Source: Paraconexibacter antarcticus (lineage in GTDB: Bacteria; Actinomycetota; Thermoleophilia; Solirubrobacterales; Solirubrobacteraceae). From it: a stretch of DNA of 64,000 bases. The stretch spans positions 5,026,514-5,090,513 of the forward strand of contig NZ_CP098502.1 in NCBI RefSeq assembly GCF_024220175.1, in the 5' to 3' direction. The notes under the pieces were generated by a model. The model ran no database searches. It was not told where the DNA came from and saw only the letters and a list, made by a program, of their open reading frames with translations. Below, piece after piece: positions 15,501 through 23,545 of this stretch (position 1 is its first letter; each line of letters begins with the position of its first letter). Both the position numbers and the translations under genes were made by a program.

Positions 15501-16090
15501 TCGTCGTCGTCCTCGTCCGGGGCCGCGGGGGCGACGCCGACCGGCTCGTCGTCCTCGTCGTCATCGTCGTCATCGTCGTCCTCGTCGTCCTCGTCGTCCG
15601 CGTCGGCGTCGTCGAAGGCCTCGTCCTCGACGGGGGGCTCGTCCTCCGCCGGACGCTCCTCCTCGGCGACGACCGGGGCCTCCTCGACCGCGAGGACGGG
15701 CGAGGCGGTGGCGATCGTCTCGGCGTTCGCGCCTGCCCCCTGGGCGGCGGCGATGAGCGCGGTGAGCGTGCCGGAGAGCGCGTCGACCTGATGCGGGTTC
15801 AGCAGCGTGCCGTCGGCGAGGCGCGCCTCGTCGGCGGAGAGGACGCGCTCGAGCCCGAGCAGCAGCGAGTACCGGCGGCGCCACTTCGTCGAGGGGACCT
15901 CCAGGCCGTCCTCGAGCTCCTTCGCCGCCCGGTCGAACGCCCGGCGGCGCGCCGTCCCGACCCGCAGCGCCGTCGCGGGATCCTCACCCTCGTGGACGAA
16001 GGGTTCGCGCGTGAACTGCTCGACTGCCCTGAGCAGGGCGGGATCAGGAAGCGGTGGGGCCTGGTGGGCCACCGACGTGGGCTCAGCCAT
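12569..16090 (-). CDS. SF2 DEAD/DEAH-type helicase with acidic insert and histone H1-like tail
   Basis: 1173 residues from the ATG at 16090. A Q-like motif (NPHQVDAL, 98-105) is separated from Walker A (ATGAGKT, 252-258) by a long insert. Most of this insert (about 136-239) is Asp/Glu, with one run of nine Asp. Then come DEAH (motif II), GMTATG (motif III) and QRVGRVTR (motif VI) of a restriction/repair-type helicase. A helical domain follows, then a basic RGRRGRRR patch, a Gly-rich linker, and about 240 residues of Ala/Pro/Lys repeats (PKKPAPKKP, AKKPA) like histone H1. A TATCCT box at 16222-16227 (minus strand) would give a leader of about 125 nt. A TTG at 16207 could extend the protein by 39 residues. 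Substrate unknown; DNA is likely. Confidence 0.8.
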   Translation of the reverse strand: MAEPTSVAHQAPPLPDPALLRAVEQFTREPFVHEGEDPATALRVGTARRRAFDRAAKELEDGLEVPSTKWRRRYSLLLGLERVLSADEARLADGTLLNPHQVDALSGTLTALIAAAQGAGANAETIATASPVLAVEEAPVVAEEERPAEDEPPVEDEAFDDADADDEDDEDDDDDDDDEDDEPVGVAPAAPDEDDDDEDDDDLVEIEDLPEDDHDDEAASYEDDADDDLDDDIALGAADDPNAAKRFWFEHATGAGKTVAAMGFVEASHTGGILILTHRRNLVDQFHGELKQRGYADRITPALLGGEGVDLANGPVTVETYQWFVRHAGNISPAYTIVICDEAHTALGEKTSAAIREWTGPIFVGMTATGALIARHVTDLFPTQTSRFDLAQAARRGVIAPLRGIRIPPGAGVKTIANVPLRRGDVDVEFDQEMLAELLDQLPFNMAIADLYKTRFAGVPGVIYAAGVRHAYNVAESLRAIDIKAQAVSGETPKRELAQILADYESGEIDVLVNAQLLAEGWNSPRATVCMHLAPTASKRIYQQRVGRVTRTHPGKEAGVVVDFVHPATKNDDPVVTLHSLLDRDVYRGGAIVVGPVRRGRGRRLRVERRVVPVCAEEDRRHEVFERELWRIAVEFLDWGEQHMWAALAGARVAPSGWRRARAMLQFDRTGELKRRFLITALERNKNSQLRIRALQEIAAAKDPEAFVQSVDIVGTWPREDRREGVKVLLQALAEKRIGRRDQASQWIWDLADMTRDVHEEYAVQRWPETKRLLGLLVNSSGGAHARNARRLVHASRKQDRRLSAALLAAAVAHTPEAMEVIRGARTRMARKPSALSRELLRNFPKARGRRGRRRNKQKKGAPQAQPEVRVLTTAAPPAQGTEARIAAAAALLAGGGGGGGRGSGGRGAKGGGSGVSGGSGGNGGGNGQGGGAGSTGVVNPPGQGQSRSARRRRRRNGARQAALGDQGGAAPDVAGGIAPDADAQASPVAEAPEAEAAAPATVPATPKRARSRATKPKAVAEPTADVGGGDGGEPGAERPARRPGAAATAEAEASSAPIAPEDAARPARKPATRRAAAPKKPAPKKPTAAGADAEAVTAAGGPVVAPPKKPAPKKPAPKKAAAAVTEPAAPKKPAAKKPATVAKKPAVAAKKPAAPRKRAATAKAPDADADAA

Positions 16091-16284
16091 AGGCGGCTCG
16101 GAATCTCGATGGGTGGTCGCGGCAGGTGTGCCTGCAACCGGGACGCGCCGGGGAACCACGCCGGCCGAAACAGGAGGGGTCCCTCCCAGAAAGCTGACCC
16201 CCTCCAACGGGTTCCGGGCGAAGGATACCGCAGTTCATCGCGCGGCAAGGCCCGCGCACGTCCGGACGGGACGCGTGTGCGAAC

Positions 16285-16290
16285 TACCCT
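16285..16290 (+). promoter_or_regulatory. -10 box of the TlpA-like gene
   Basis: TACCCT, 8 nt before the ATG at 16299 and only 2 nt before another in-frame ATG at 16293. This favours the downstream start. Confidence 0.55.
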
Positions 16291-16298
16291 GTATGCCA

Positions 16299-16895
16299 AT
16301 GCGCCCCCGCCTCCTCCTCTCGATCGCCGCGGGCCTCGCCGTGATCGTCGCCGTGGTCGTCGGCCTGTCGCAGGCGCCGAAGACGGACACGAGCCCCAGG
16401 GCGAGCACGTTCAACCTCGCGAAGGCCCAGGCGAGCCTCGCGGGCTCCCCGGCCAAGCTCGACGCGCTGCACCGCCAGGCGTCGAAGCTCCTGCCCGGCG
16501 CGAAGACCGCCGTCAAGGCGCAGCTCGCCGCGTTGAAGGGGACGCCGGTCCTCATCAACAAGTGGGCGTCGTGGTGCGGACCGTGCCGCGCCGAGTTCCC
16601 GTTCCTGCAGGACGCGAGCACCCGCTACGGCAAGCAGGTCGCCTTCCTCGGCCTGAACTCCGGCGACAACGCCGCGGACGCCGCGCGCTTCCTGCGCAAG
16701 TTCCCGGTGCCCTACCCGAGCGTCGAGGACCCGAAGGAGCAGGCCGCCGGCGCGCTGCACGCCTTCACCGCCTACCCCGTCTCGCTCTTCTACGACGCGC
16801 AGGGCAAGCAGGTCTTCGCCCACGCGGGCCTCTACTCCTCGCAGGCGCAGCTCGACGCCGACATCCAGAAGTACCTCCTCGCAGGGTCGCGGTGA
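16299..16895 (+). CDS. TlpA/ResA-type membrane-anchored thioredoxin
   Basis: 198 residues. An N-terminal anchor (about 5-23) is followed by an extracytoplasmic thioredoxin fold with WCGPC at 92-96 and the cis-Pro region at AYPVS. Such proteins reduce or exchange disulfides outside the membrane, often in apocytochrome c maturation, which would fit the Ccm genes at 3-5 kb. The partner here is not shown. The start is chosen from the promoter spacing; the stop overlaps the next GTG. Confidence 0.85.
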   Translation: MRPRLLLSIAAGLAVIVAVVVGLSQAPKTDTSPRASTFNLAKAQASLAGSPAKLDALHRQASKLLPGAKTAVKAQLAALKGTPVLINKWASWCGPCRAEFPFLQDASTRYGKQVAFLGLNSGDNAADAARFLRKFPVPYPSVEDPKEQAAGALHAFTAYPVSLFYDAQGKQVFAHAGLYSSQAQLDADIQKYLLAGSR

Positions 16896-17899
16896 GCGGC
16901 GTCCCCGAGACGCCGACCGCGACCACGGGCGAGGTCCGCGTCGACGCCCTGACCGGGCTGCGGACGATCGTCGCCCCGGGGCGGGCCGGCCGGCCGCACG
17001 CGCTCGCGACCGTGGCGCCCGCGCCGCCGGTCGACCCCGCCACCGATCCCTTCGCCGCCGGGAACGAGGACCGCACCCCGCCCGCACTGCTCGAGGTCCC
17101 GCACCCCGACGGCCGCCCCGGCTGGGCCGTGCGCGTCGTCCCGAACCTCTACCCGCCGCTGCAGGACGGCGCGCCGGAGCCCGAGCGCTCCCACAAGCCG
17201 GACCTCTTCACCGCCACGGCCGCGACGGGCGCGAGCGAGGTCATCGTCAACGCGCCCGACCCGGTGCAGTCGCTCGCCGACCTCGACGCCACGCAGGTCG
17301 CGCTCGCGGTCGACACGTGGCGGGCGCGGATGCGCGAGCACGCGGAGTCGGCCGCCTACGTCCACCTGCACGTCAACGAGCAGGCCGCGGGCGGCGCGAC
17401 GCAGCCCCACACGCACGCGCAGCTGCTCGCGCTCCCGTTCGTCCCCGCGCTCGTTGCCCGTGAGCGCGAGCGCTTCGGCGCCTACGCGGTGCGGACGATG
17501 GGCGGCGACCTGCTCAGCGACCTGCTGCAGGAGGAGGTCCGGCTGCGCGAGCGGATCGTCGCCATCGACGACGAGGCGGTCCTCATCGCGCCGTACGCGT
17601 CCGCCTCGCCCTACCGGCTGATGCTCGTCCCGCGTCGCGGCCGCGAGCGCTTCGAGGACGCGGGCCCGTCCGGGGCGGCGCTGCTCCACGACGGCCTGCG
17701 CCGCCTCGGCCGCCGCTTCGGCGCCACGCCGCCGCTGACGCTCTGGGTCCGTACCGCCCCGCAGGGCGCCGAGCGCTTCTGCTGGCACATCGACATCGCA
17801 CCCCGCCTCGCGCCGCTCGCCGGCCTCGAGCTCGGGACCGGCGTGCAGCTGAACCCGGTCGCGCCGGAAGTCGCCGCCGCCGAGCTCCGCGACGCATGA
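16892..17899 (+). CDS. Galactose-1-phosphate uridylyltransferase-like protein (HIT superfamily)
   Basis: 335 residues. The catalytic triad region reads QPHTHAQ (H173, H175), and the NLYPPL and HLHVNEQ segments match GalT-type nucleotidyltransferases. The usual N-terminal zinc Cys pair (DPFCPGNE in relatives) reads DPFAAGNE, so that metal site is absent. Donor and acceptor cannot be read from the sequence. GTG start by GTGA overlap with the thioredoxin gene; the stop overlaps the transporter ATG. Confidence 0.75.
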   Translation: MSGVPETPTATTGEVRVDALTGLRTIVAPGRAGRPHALATVAPAPPVDPATDPFAAGNEDRTPPALLEVPHPDGRPGWAVRVVPNLYPPLQDGAPEPERSHKPDLFTATAATGASEVIVNAPDPVQSLADLDATQVALAVDTWRARMREHAESAAYVHLHVNEQAAGGATQPHTHAQLLALPFVPALVARERERFGAYAVRTMGGDLLSDLLQEEVRLRERIVAIDDEAVLIAPYASASPYRLMLVPRRGRERFEDAGPSGAALLHDGLRRLGRRFGATPPLTLWVRTAPQGAERFCWHIDIAPRLAPLAGLELGTGVQLNPVAPEVAAAELRDA

Positions 17900-18816
17900 T
17901 CCTCGTCATCGCGGCGATCCTCGCCTCGGCGGGGGTCGGCGCGGCCTTCGAGCACCGCTGGCACGAGCGGTCGGTCCTCCTCACCGACCGGGCGATCCGG
18001 ATCCTCCTCTTCGGCCTCATGCCGTTCGTGACGTTCTTCTCGCTCGTCCGGCTCGACCTCGGCAGCGGCGTCGGGCTCGGCCTCGTCGCCGGCTGGGCCG
18101 AGCTCCTGAGCGTCGGCGGGCTCGGCTGGCTCGTGTCGACCCGTGTCCTGCGGCTCGACCGCGCGGCCGCGGGCACGGTGACGATCTGCTGCCTGCTCGC
18201 GAACACCGGCTACCTCGGCGTCCCGATGAACGCGACGCTCCTCGGCCACGAGGCGATCGGGCCCGCCATCGCCTGGGACGTCGCGATCAGCGGGCCGATG
18301 CTCTTCACCTTCGGCTTCGGCATCGCGGCGGCCTGCGGCACCGAGGCCGGCGACACCGCGCGCGAGCGCATCAAGGCGTTCCTCACGCGCAACCCGCCGC
18401 TCCTGGCGCTCGTCGCCGGCCTGCTCGCGCCGGACGCGGCGGCCCCGCACGCCCTCGTCACCGCCGCCCACGACGCCGCGATCGCGCTGCTCCCGATCGG
18501 CTTCTTCGTCCTCGGCGTGCACCTCGCGCGCGAGCAGGAGGTCGGCGTCGTCCGCTTCCCGCCCGCCCTGAGCCGCCCGGTCGTCGCCGTCCTCGGGCTG
18601 CGCCTCGTCGCGGCGCCGCTGCTCTTCGGCCTCTTCGCGCTGACGCTGCACCGCGTCCCCGACGCCTACCGGCTGCAGGCCGCGATGCCGTGCGGCATCA
18701 ACGCCCTCATCGCCGCGCACACCTACGGGCTCGACCTGCGCCTCGCCGCGACCGCCGTCGGCTGGTCGACCGCCGTGGGCGTGACCGTCCTCGCCGTCGC
18801 CGGTCTGGTGACATAG
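17896..18816 (+). CDS. AEC family transporter (auxin efflux carrier-like)
   Basis: 306 residues with about ten hydrophobic spans in two halves, each with a broken helix: the first near NTGYLGVPM (109-117), the second near MPCGINALIA. This is the usual AEC arrangement for secondary export or uptake of carboxylates or similar anions. Coupled by ATGA overlap to the GalT-like gene and 4 nt before dtd. Substrate not predictable. Confidence 0.8.
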   Translation: MILVIAAILASAGVGAAFEHRWHERSVLLTDRAIRILLFGLMPFVTFFSLVRLDLGSGVGLGLVAGWAELLSVGGLGWLVSTRVLRLDRAAAGTVTICCLLANTGYLGVPMNATLLGHEAIGPAIAWDVAISGPMLFTFGFGIAAACGTEAGDTARERIKAFLTRNPPLLALVAGLLAPDAAAPHALVTAAHDAAIALLPIGFFVLGVHLAREQEVGVVRFPPALSRPVVAVLGLRLVAAPLLFGLFALTLHRVPDAYRLQAAMPCGINALIAAHTYGLDLRLAATAVGWSTAVGVTVLAVAGLVT

Positions 18817-18820
18817 GGCG

Positions 18821-19243
18821 ATGCGCGCGGTGGTGCAGCGGGTCTCGTCGGCCTCGGTGAGCGTCGGAGGCGAGGAGGTCTCCGCGATCGGCCCCGGCCT
18901 GCTCGTCCTGCTCGGCGTCACCCACGAGGACACCGCGGCGGTCGCGGACCGGCTCGCCGACAAGCTCCTGAAGCTCCGCGTCTTCGCCGACGCCGAGGGG
19001 CGGATGAACGAGCCGCTCGGGCCCGGCCGCGAGGTCCTCTGCATCAGCCAGTTCACGCTCTACGGGGACGCGCGCAGGGGCAACCGGCCGTCGTACGTCG
19101 CGGCCGCCCGGCCCGAGGTCGCCGAGCCCCTGTACGAGCGCGTGTGCGACGCCCTCGGCGCCCGCCGCGGCGTCTTCGGCGCCGACATGCAGGTCGCGCT
19201 CGTGAACGACGGTCCCGTGACCCTCGTCATCGACGCCGACTGA
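18821..19243 (+). CDS. dtd: D-aminoacyl-tRNA deacylase
   Basis: 140 residues, full length. Carries the SQFTLYGD motif (73-80) and the C-terminal NDGPVT motif, whose Gly-Pro selects against L-aminoacyl-tRNA. Removes D-amino acids from mischarged tRNAs. It lies 4 nt after the transporter stop and ends an operon of four genes. Confidence 0.95.
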   Translation: MRAVVQRVSSASVSVGGEEVSAIGPGLLVLLGVTHEDTAAVADRLADKLLKLRVFADAEGRMNEPLGPGREVLCISQFTLYGDARRGNRPSYVAAARPEVAEPLYERVCDALGARRGVFGADMQVALVNDGPVTLVIDAD

Positions 19244-19245
19244 GA

Positions 19246-19296
19246 CGCCGAGACCCGTTTTTCGTCCCCCAGTCGGGCGCTCGTCGGGTCTCGGCG
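19246..19296 (+). terminator. 12-bp inverted repeat after dtd
   Basis: CGCCGAGACCCG (19246-19257) pairs perfectly with CGGGTCTCGGCG (19285-19296). The loop starts with five T residues. The next -10 box begins 5 nt after the hairpin. Confidence 0.65.
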
Positions 19297-19301
19297 CCAC
19301 A

Positions 19302-19307
19302 TAGACT
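19302..19307 (+). promoter_or_regulatory. -10 box of the 209-residue unknown gene
   Basis: TAGACT, 9 nt before the ATG at 19317. Confidence 0.55.
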
Positions 19308-19316
19308 CCCGGCCCT

Positions 19317-19946
19317 ATGCCGCCGACCGATCGCTACGTCACCCGCTTCGCCGCCGAGCCGCCCCAGGACGGGCTGCCCTACGGCCGGTGGGGGGACCGC
19401 CTGCGCGTCGAGTTCCTCGCCGCCTGCCTCCGGATCGACGACGAGGGCGAGGACCTCGGCGAGGCCGGCGAGATCGTCTGGTGCCCGGACCGCACCTACA
19501 ACGGCCGGACCTACGTCCCCGCCTCGACGCGGACGACGACCGGCTACGAGCTCTACGGCTACGTCTCCTTCCAGCCCGCGGCCGAGGAGGGCGACCCGAC
19601 CGACCTGCAGGCGACGGCCGACTTCACCGCCGAGACCGCCGAGGCGAACCCCGACTGGCGGCTCGACCTGTGCGAGGACGTCATCGACGGCTGGCGCGGC
19701 GAGGGCGGCAAGATCGCCGCGATCACGCTCGTCTGGGGCCGCCCGACGATCGGCGGCGGCGCGATCGTCACCGCCGAGCTCGCCGACCTCGCCGTCGACC
19801 AGTGCGTCCTCACCGACGACCGCTTTACGCTCATCGCGCCGGACAACTACCGCGGCGACATCCTCGACATCAAGCTCTTCGACGCGAACGGCAAGGAGCT
19901 CGCGCGGGAGTCCCTCTACGCCGAGGACGAGGACGAGGACGCTTGA
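19317..19946 (+). CDS. Conserved-looking protein of unknown function
   Basis: 209 residues, soluble, acidic, with no signal peptide or membrane span. Aromatic-rich strands (WCPDRTYNGRTYV, YELYGYVSFQP) suggest a beta-rich fold, and the end is a run of Glu/Asp. I recognise no family. Its own promoter and a terminator on the upstream side make it a single-gene unit. Confidence 0.6.
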   Translation: MPPTDRYVTRFAAEPPQDGLPYGRWGDRLRVEFLAACLRIDDEGEDLGEAGEIVWCPDRTYNGRTYVPASTRTTTGYELYGYVSFQPAAEEGDPTDLQATADFTAETAEANPDWRLDLCEDVIDGWRGEGGKIAAITLVWGRPTIGGGAIVTAELADLAVDQCVLTDDRFTLIAPDNYRGDILDIKLFDANGKELARESLYAEDEDEDA

Positions 19947-20002
19947 CGGCTCGGGTTCCCGGCGGCGCGCCCGCCCCGGGGACTCGGAGATCCGCGGTTT
20001 CG

Positions 20003-20008
20003 TAGGGT
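20003..20008 (+). promoter_or_regulatory. -10 box of the nitroreductase gene
   Basis: TAGGGT, 7 nt before the ATG at 20016. Confidence 0.55.
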
Positions 20009-20015
20009 GCGTCCG

Positions 20016-20534
20016 ATGGAGCTCCAGGACGCCGTCCGCACCCGCCGAACCCACAAGGCGTTCGGCCCCGAGCCGGCCGACCGGGCGACGCTGACCGCGC
20101 TCTTCGAGCTCGCGACCTGGGCGCCGAACCACCACCTGACGAACCCGTGGCGCTTCCGCGTCCTCGGGCCGCGGGCGCTCGGAGCGCTGAAGGCGGCCGC
20201 CGACGCGCAGACCTCCGGCAGCGGCGGGAAGCTCGACCGGGCGCCGACCCTCGTCGTCGTCTCCGCGGTCGTCGACGCGGACCCGGTCGTCGCCGAGGAG
20301 GACCTCTGCGCGACCGCCGTCGCCGCCTACCTCGTCCTGCTCGGCGCGCACGACCGCGGCCTCGCCGGCTACTGGCGCACCCCGGCCGTCCTCCGGGACG
20401 CCGCGGGCCGCGCGGCGGTGGGCCTGCCCGCCGACGAGCGCGCGCTCGGCCTGCTGCACCTCGGCCACCCGCGGCAGGAGCAGCGCGTCCCCGAGCGCGC
20501 GCCCGCCGCCGCCGTGGCGACCTGGCTCGACTGA
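20016..20534 (+). CDS. Nitroreductase family protein
   Basis: 172 residues, close to the short YdjA/TdsD-type members. The FMN-binding opening RRTHKAFGP (10-18), the LATWAPNHH motif (33-41) and GLLHLGHP near the end are visible. FMN-dependent NAD(P)H oxidoreductase; natural substrate unknown. A frame beginning at 20007 is longer by three codons, but the -10 box lies over it. Confidence 0.85.
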   Translation: MELQDAVRTRRTHKAFGPEPADRATLTALFELATWAPNHHLTNPWRFRVLGPRALGALKAAADAQTSGSGGKLDRAPTLVVVSAVVDADPVVAEEDLCATAVAAYLVLLGAHDRGLAGYWRTPAVLRDAAGRAAVGLPADERALGLLHLGHPRQEQRVPERAPAAAVATWLD

Positions 20535-20582
20535 CGAGGGCGCGGCCCTCGGCCCCGCGGCCGCGCGGTCACGCGGCGCGGC

Positions 20583-21332
20583 TCAGCGCCGGTGGGCGAC
20601 GAGGCGCGGCTCGACGTCCGGCCGCAGCCGCCAGTCCTCGCCGACCTCGGCGACGCGGTGGAACGGGATCGCCTCCGCCGTGCGCCAGGCCCCGAGGCGC
20701 GCCCCGAGGTCGCGCAGGACCGCCTCCCGCTCGGCCGGCTCGACGAAGGCGACCGCGTGGGCCACCAGCGGCGGCAGGACGTCGAAGCCGGTGTAGGCGA
20801 GGACGCCGTTCTGCAGGGGCCAGAGGATGACGTCGATGTCGCCCATGAGGCCGTCGGGCGCCGTCATCCCCGGCCATGCGTTCGTCGTCGTGACGAGCAT
20901 CGCGCGCTTGCCGGCGAAGCCGCCGTCCTCGTAGCGCCGCGCGCCTCCGTAGGCGACCTCCTTCACGAGGACCCGGTCGAACCAGCCCTTGAGGATCGCG
21001 GGCACCGAGAACCACCACAGGGGGAAGACGAAAAGGACCAGGTCGGCGCGGCGCAGCTTCCCGATCTCCGCCTCGACGTCCGCGGGGAGCGCGTCGTTGC
21101 GGACGGCGTGCTGCTGCTCGCGGTCGTACCAGAGGCGCTCGGGGAACCGGCGCAGCGAGAAGTCCTCCGCCTTCGCGACGGGGTCGAAGCCCATCGCGTA
21201 GAGGTCGCTCACCTCGACGGTCATGCCCTGGGCCTCGAGGGTCGCGCGGGCATGGTCGCGCAGCGCCGCACCGAAGGAGACGGGCTCCGGGTTCGCGTGG
21301 ACGATGAGGGCGTGCCCCGGGGCGGCGCTCAT
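20583..21332 (-). CDS. NAD(P)H quinone oxidoreductase, flavodoxin fold (NQO1/MdaB-like)
   Basis: 249 residues. HANPEP near the start binds FMN or FAD phosphates, and FPLWWFSVPAILKGWFDRV (about 101-119) is the hallmark of the NQO1 family. It reduces quinones by two electrons, usually as a detoxification step. ATG overlaps the stop of the FAD oxidoreductase, so the two form an operon divergent from a TetR gene. Confidence 0.88.
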   Translation of the reverse strand: MSAAPGHALIVHANPEPVSFGAALRDHARATLEAQGMTVEVSDLYAMGFDPVAKAEDFSLRRFPERLWYDREQQHAVRNDALPADVEAEIGKLRRADLVLFVFPLWWFSVPAILKGWFDRVLVKEVAYGGARRYEDGGFAGKRAMLVTTTNAWPGMTAPDGLMGDIDVILWPLQNGVLAYTGFDVLPPLVAHAVAFVEPAEREAVLRDLGARLGAWRTAEAIPFHRVAEVGEDWRLRPDVEPRLVAHRR

Positions 21333-22759
21333 GCGGGCACCCGGTCGGCGGACGGGGTCGCCGCGGACGCGGGCGCACCCGCCGGCGCCGGGGCGGGCGC
21401 CGCCGGGGGCCGGGCCGCCGACGCGGCCCGGCGCCGGGTGAACCGCCGCGCCTCGACGAGCCGGGCGGCCTCGCGGCGCACGTCACGGCGCAGCGTCTGC
21501 GCGAGCACCGCGTTCGGGACGGCGGGGTCGCGCACGACCTGCGCGACCCAGCGCGCGACGCGCGGGGGCGAGAAGACCTCGTCGGCGCGGCGCAGGCGGG
21601 AGAAGACGTCGAGGACCTCCGTCGGGCCGCCGGGGCGGTCGGCGAACCAGCGGTAGGCGGCGGCCTCGATCGGCGAGATGTCGTCGTCGAGCCCGAGCGC
21701 GTTCGCCCACTGGTACATCGGCAGGCACTGCGCGTCGCGGTCGTCCTCCCAGGCGGCGAGGGCGGCGTCGAGCCGCACCGGGTCGTCGAGCGCCGGGGCG
21801 GCGGCCTCGCCGAGGAGCCGCCCGAACCGCAGCGCGTCGCGGATGCCCTGCGCCGTCACCGGGTCCTTGAAGTGCCCGGCGTCGCCCGCGAGCGCCCAGC
21901 CCGGGCCGTGCGAGTGGCGGAAGTACGACGGGTGCGAGGTCGACACGCGGACCTTCGACTCGCGCTCGCAGCCGACGAGGCGCTCGCGCAGCGGCGTCAC
22001 CGCCGCGACCGTCCGCTCGAACGCCGCGACCGCGTCCTCGCGGAACTCGGGCGCGCGGTCGACCGACGGCATGAGGAGGATGAGCGAGAGGCCGCCGTCG
22101 CAGGGGAACACGGTCACGAGCTCCGTCCCCGCGCGCCACTGCATCGCGACGTGCCGGTCCTCCTCCCGCGGGTCGCGGTAGTAGGCGAAGGCCATCATCC
22201 GGCGGTTCTCCTGCCGGTGGTGCTCGCGCGCCCCGACGAGCCGAGCGACGGTCGAGCCCCGGCCGTCGGCGCCGACGACGAGGCGCGCGCGGATCGTCCC
22301 CTCCTCGCCGTCGCGGGTCTTGAAGCGCACGCCGGCGACGCGGCCGCCCGCGTCGCGCAGCAGGCCGCCGACGCGGGTGCGCTCGCGGACCTCGGCGCCG
22401 GCCTCGCGCGCGGTGTCGACGAGGGCTTGGTCGAGGCCCGGGCGCCGCACGCACGAGCCCGCGGCGAACCCGTCGTAGGCGCTGAACGGCCCGCGGACCT
22501 CGACGTCGGCGGTGCCGAGCCCCGCCTCGGTGTGGAGCGGCGGGTCGAGCGCGAGCACGCGGTCGCGCGCCCCCAGCCGCTCGAGCTCGGCCCAGTGCGG
22601 CGGGAAGAACAGGTGCGTCGAGAGCGTGTCGGACGGGAAGGCCGCGCCGTCGAGGGCGACGACCGAGCGCCCCCGCCGCGCGAGCGCGATCGCGGCGGCG
22701 GACCCGGCGCAGCGGCTCCCGACGATGACGACGTCGACGGACTCGGACCCCTCGTGCAT
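21329..22759 (-). CDS. FAD-dependent oxidoreductase (monooxygenase / halogenase-like)
   Basis: 476 residues. The FAD fold begins VVIVGSRCAGSAAA (10-23), a variant of GxGxxG. The second FAD motif is ALAGDAGHFKDPVTAQG. The C-terminal 50 residues are Ala/Pro-rich and probably disordered. Relatives hydroxylate, halogenate or reduce aromatic or isoprenoid compounds. The substrate is unknown, but the quinone reductase behind it and the TetR gene in front suggest an inducible response to an aromatic or quinone compound. Confidence 0.8.
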   Translation of the reverse strand: MHEGSESVDVVIVGSRCAGSAAAIALARRGRSVVALDGAAFPSDTLSTHLFFPPHWAELERLGARDRVLALDPPLHTEAGLGTADVEVRGPFSAYDGFAAGSCVRRPGLDQALVDTAREAGAEVRERTRVGGLLRDAGGRVAGVRFKTRDGEEGTIRARLVVGADGRGSTVARLVGAREHHRQENRRMMAFAYYRDPREEDRHVAMQWRAGTELVTVFPCDGGLSLILLMPSVDRAPEFREDAVAAFERTVAAVTPLRERLVGCERESKVRVSTSHPSYFRHSHGPGWALAGDAGHFKDPVTAQGIRDALRFGRLLGEAAAPALDDPVRLDAALAAWEDDRDAQCLPMYQWANALGLDDDISPIEAAAYRWFADRPGGPTEVLDVFSRLRRADEVFSPPRVARWVAQVVRDPAVPNAVLAQTLRRDVRREAARLVEARRFTRRRAASAARPPAAPAPAPAGAPASAATPSADRVPA

Positions 22760-22780
22760 GGGCCCATGCTCGCAGCGGCC

Positions 22781-22828
22781 CGAGATTTTTGCAAGTCCGT
22801 TCAGTTATTGGATAGGGTTGTAAACCAG
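22781..22828. promoter_or_regulatory. AT-rich divergent control region of the FAD/TetR pair
   Basis: This is the most AT-rich stretch nearby. It holds TTTGCAA and, 24 nt on, TTGTAAA (an imperfect inverted pair), and a TAGGGT box at 22813-22818, 10 nt before the TetR ATG. The region is the natural place for a TetR operator; the exact site is not settled. Confidence 0.45.
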
Positions 22829-23533
22829 ATGGCCCCCGACCTCGACACGAGCCCGTCCGCCCGCGGCGAGCGGCGCCGGGCCCGCACCCGCGGGGCGATC
22901 CTCGACGCGGCCGAGGAGGTCTTCCGCGCCACCGGCTACGACGGCGCCCGGATCGAGGAGATCGCCGAGCGCGCCGACGTGTCGGTCGGCTCGATCTACG
23001 TGCACTTCGACGGCAAGCGCGGCCTGTACCTCACGCTCGTCGAGCGCGCGGTCGAGCTCTTCGCCGGCTACATGCGGCGCAGCGAGGACCCGGCCTTCAC
23101 GCCCCTGCAGCGCGTCCTCGCGGGCGGGGACGCCTACCTGCGCTTCCACCTCGAGCACCCCGGCGCCTTCCAGTTCCTCGCCTTCCGCGAGCCCGGGCAC
23201 ACGGCGCTCGAGGAGGACGACGCGGTGCGCACGCGGGTCCGCCTCCGGATCGGCGACCTCCTCGACCGCTTCGCCGCGAGCATCGACGCCGCGGTGGCCG
23301 CGGGCGAGGCGCGCCCGGTCGACGCCGCCCGCCTGACCCGCTTCCTGTGGGGGTCGTGGAACGGCGTCATCGCCCTGCGCCTGCAGCCCGACGGCCTGCG
23401 CCTCGGGGACGACGAGGTCACCGAGACGCTCGAGCTCGGCCGCTGGCTGCTGCGCGAGGCGATCGCCGCCCCCGGCCTCCGCGGCGCCGACGGCGCGGTC
23501 GGCGACCGGGTCGCCATGCCGCACATCAGCTGA
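22829..23533 (+). CDS. TetR family transcriptional regulator
   Basis: 234 residues. The N-terminal HTH is clear: RTRGAILDAAEEVFRATGY, then ISERADVSVGSIYVHF-like spacing (IEEIAERADVSVGSIYVHF). The C-terminal ligand domain is variable. Divergent from the FAD oxidoreductase operon, which it probably represses until an inducer binds. The gene ends 12 nt from the convergent binding-protein gene. Confidence 0.9.
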   Translation: MAPDLDTSPSARGERRRARTRGAILDAAEEVFRATGYDGARIEEIAERADVSVGSIYVHFDGKRGLYLTLVERAVELFAGYMRRSEDPAFTPLQRVLAGGDAYLRFHLEHPGAFQFLAFREPGHTALEEDDAVRTRVRLRIGDLLDRFAASIDAAVAAGEARPVDAARLTRFLWGSWNGVIALRLQPDGLRLGDDEVTETLELGRWLLREAIAAPGLRGADGAVGDRVAMPHIS

Positions 23534-23545
23534 TCGGGAGGGCGC

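Noticed and set aside
15374..15685. Simple-sequence GAC/GTC stretch as a microsatellite or assembly error
   Set aside because: The frame stays open across it and codes for Asp/Glu with mixed codons, so it is part of the helicase.
12539..16891. Plus-strand open frame continuing upstream of the GalT-like gene through the helicase region
   Set aside because: Antisense of the helicase. Only the part from the GTG at 16892 has family motifs.
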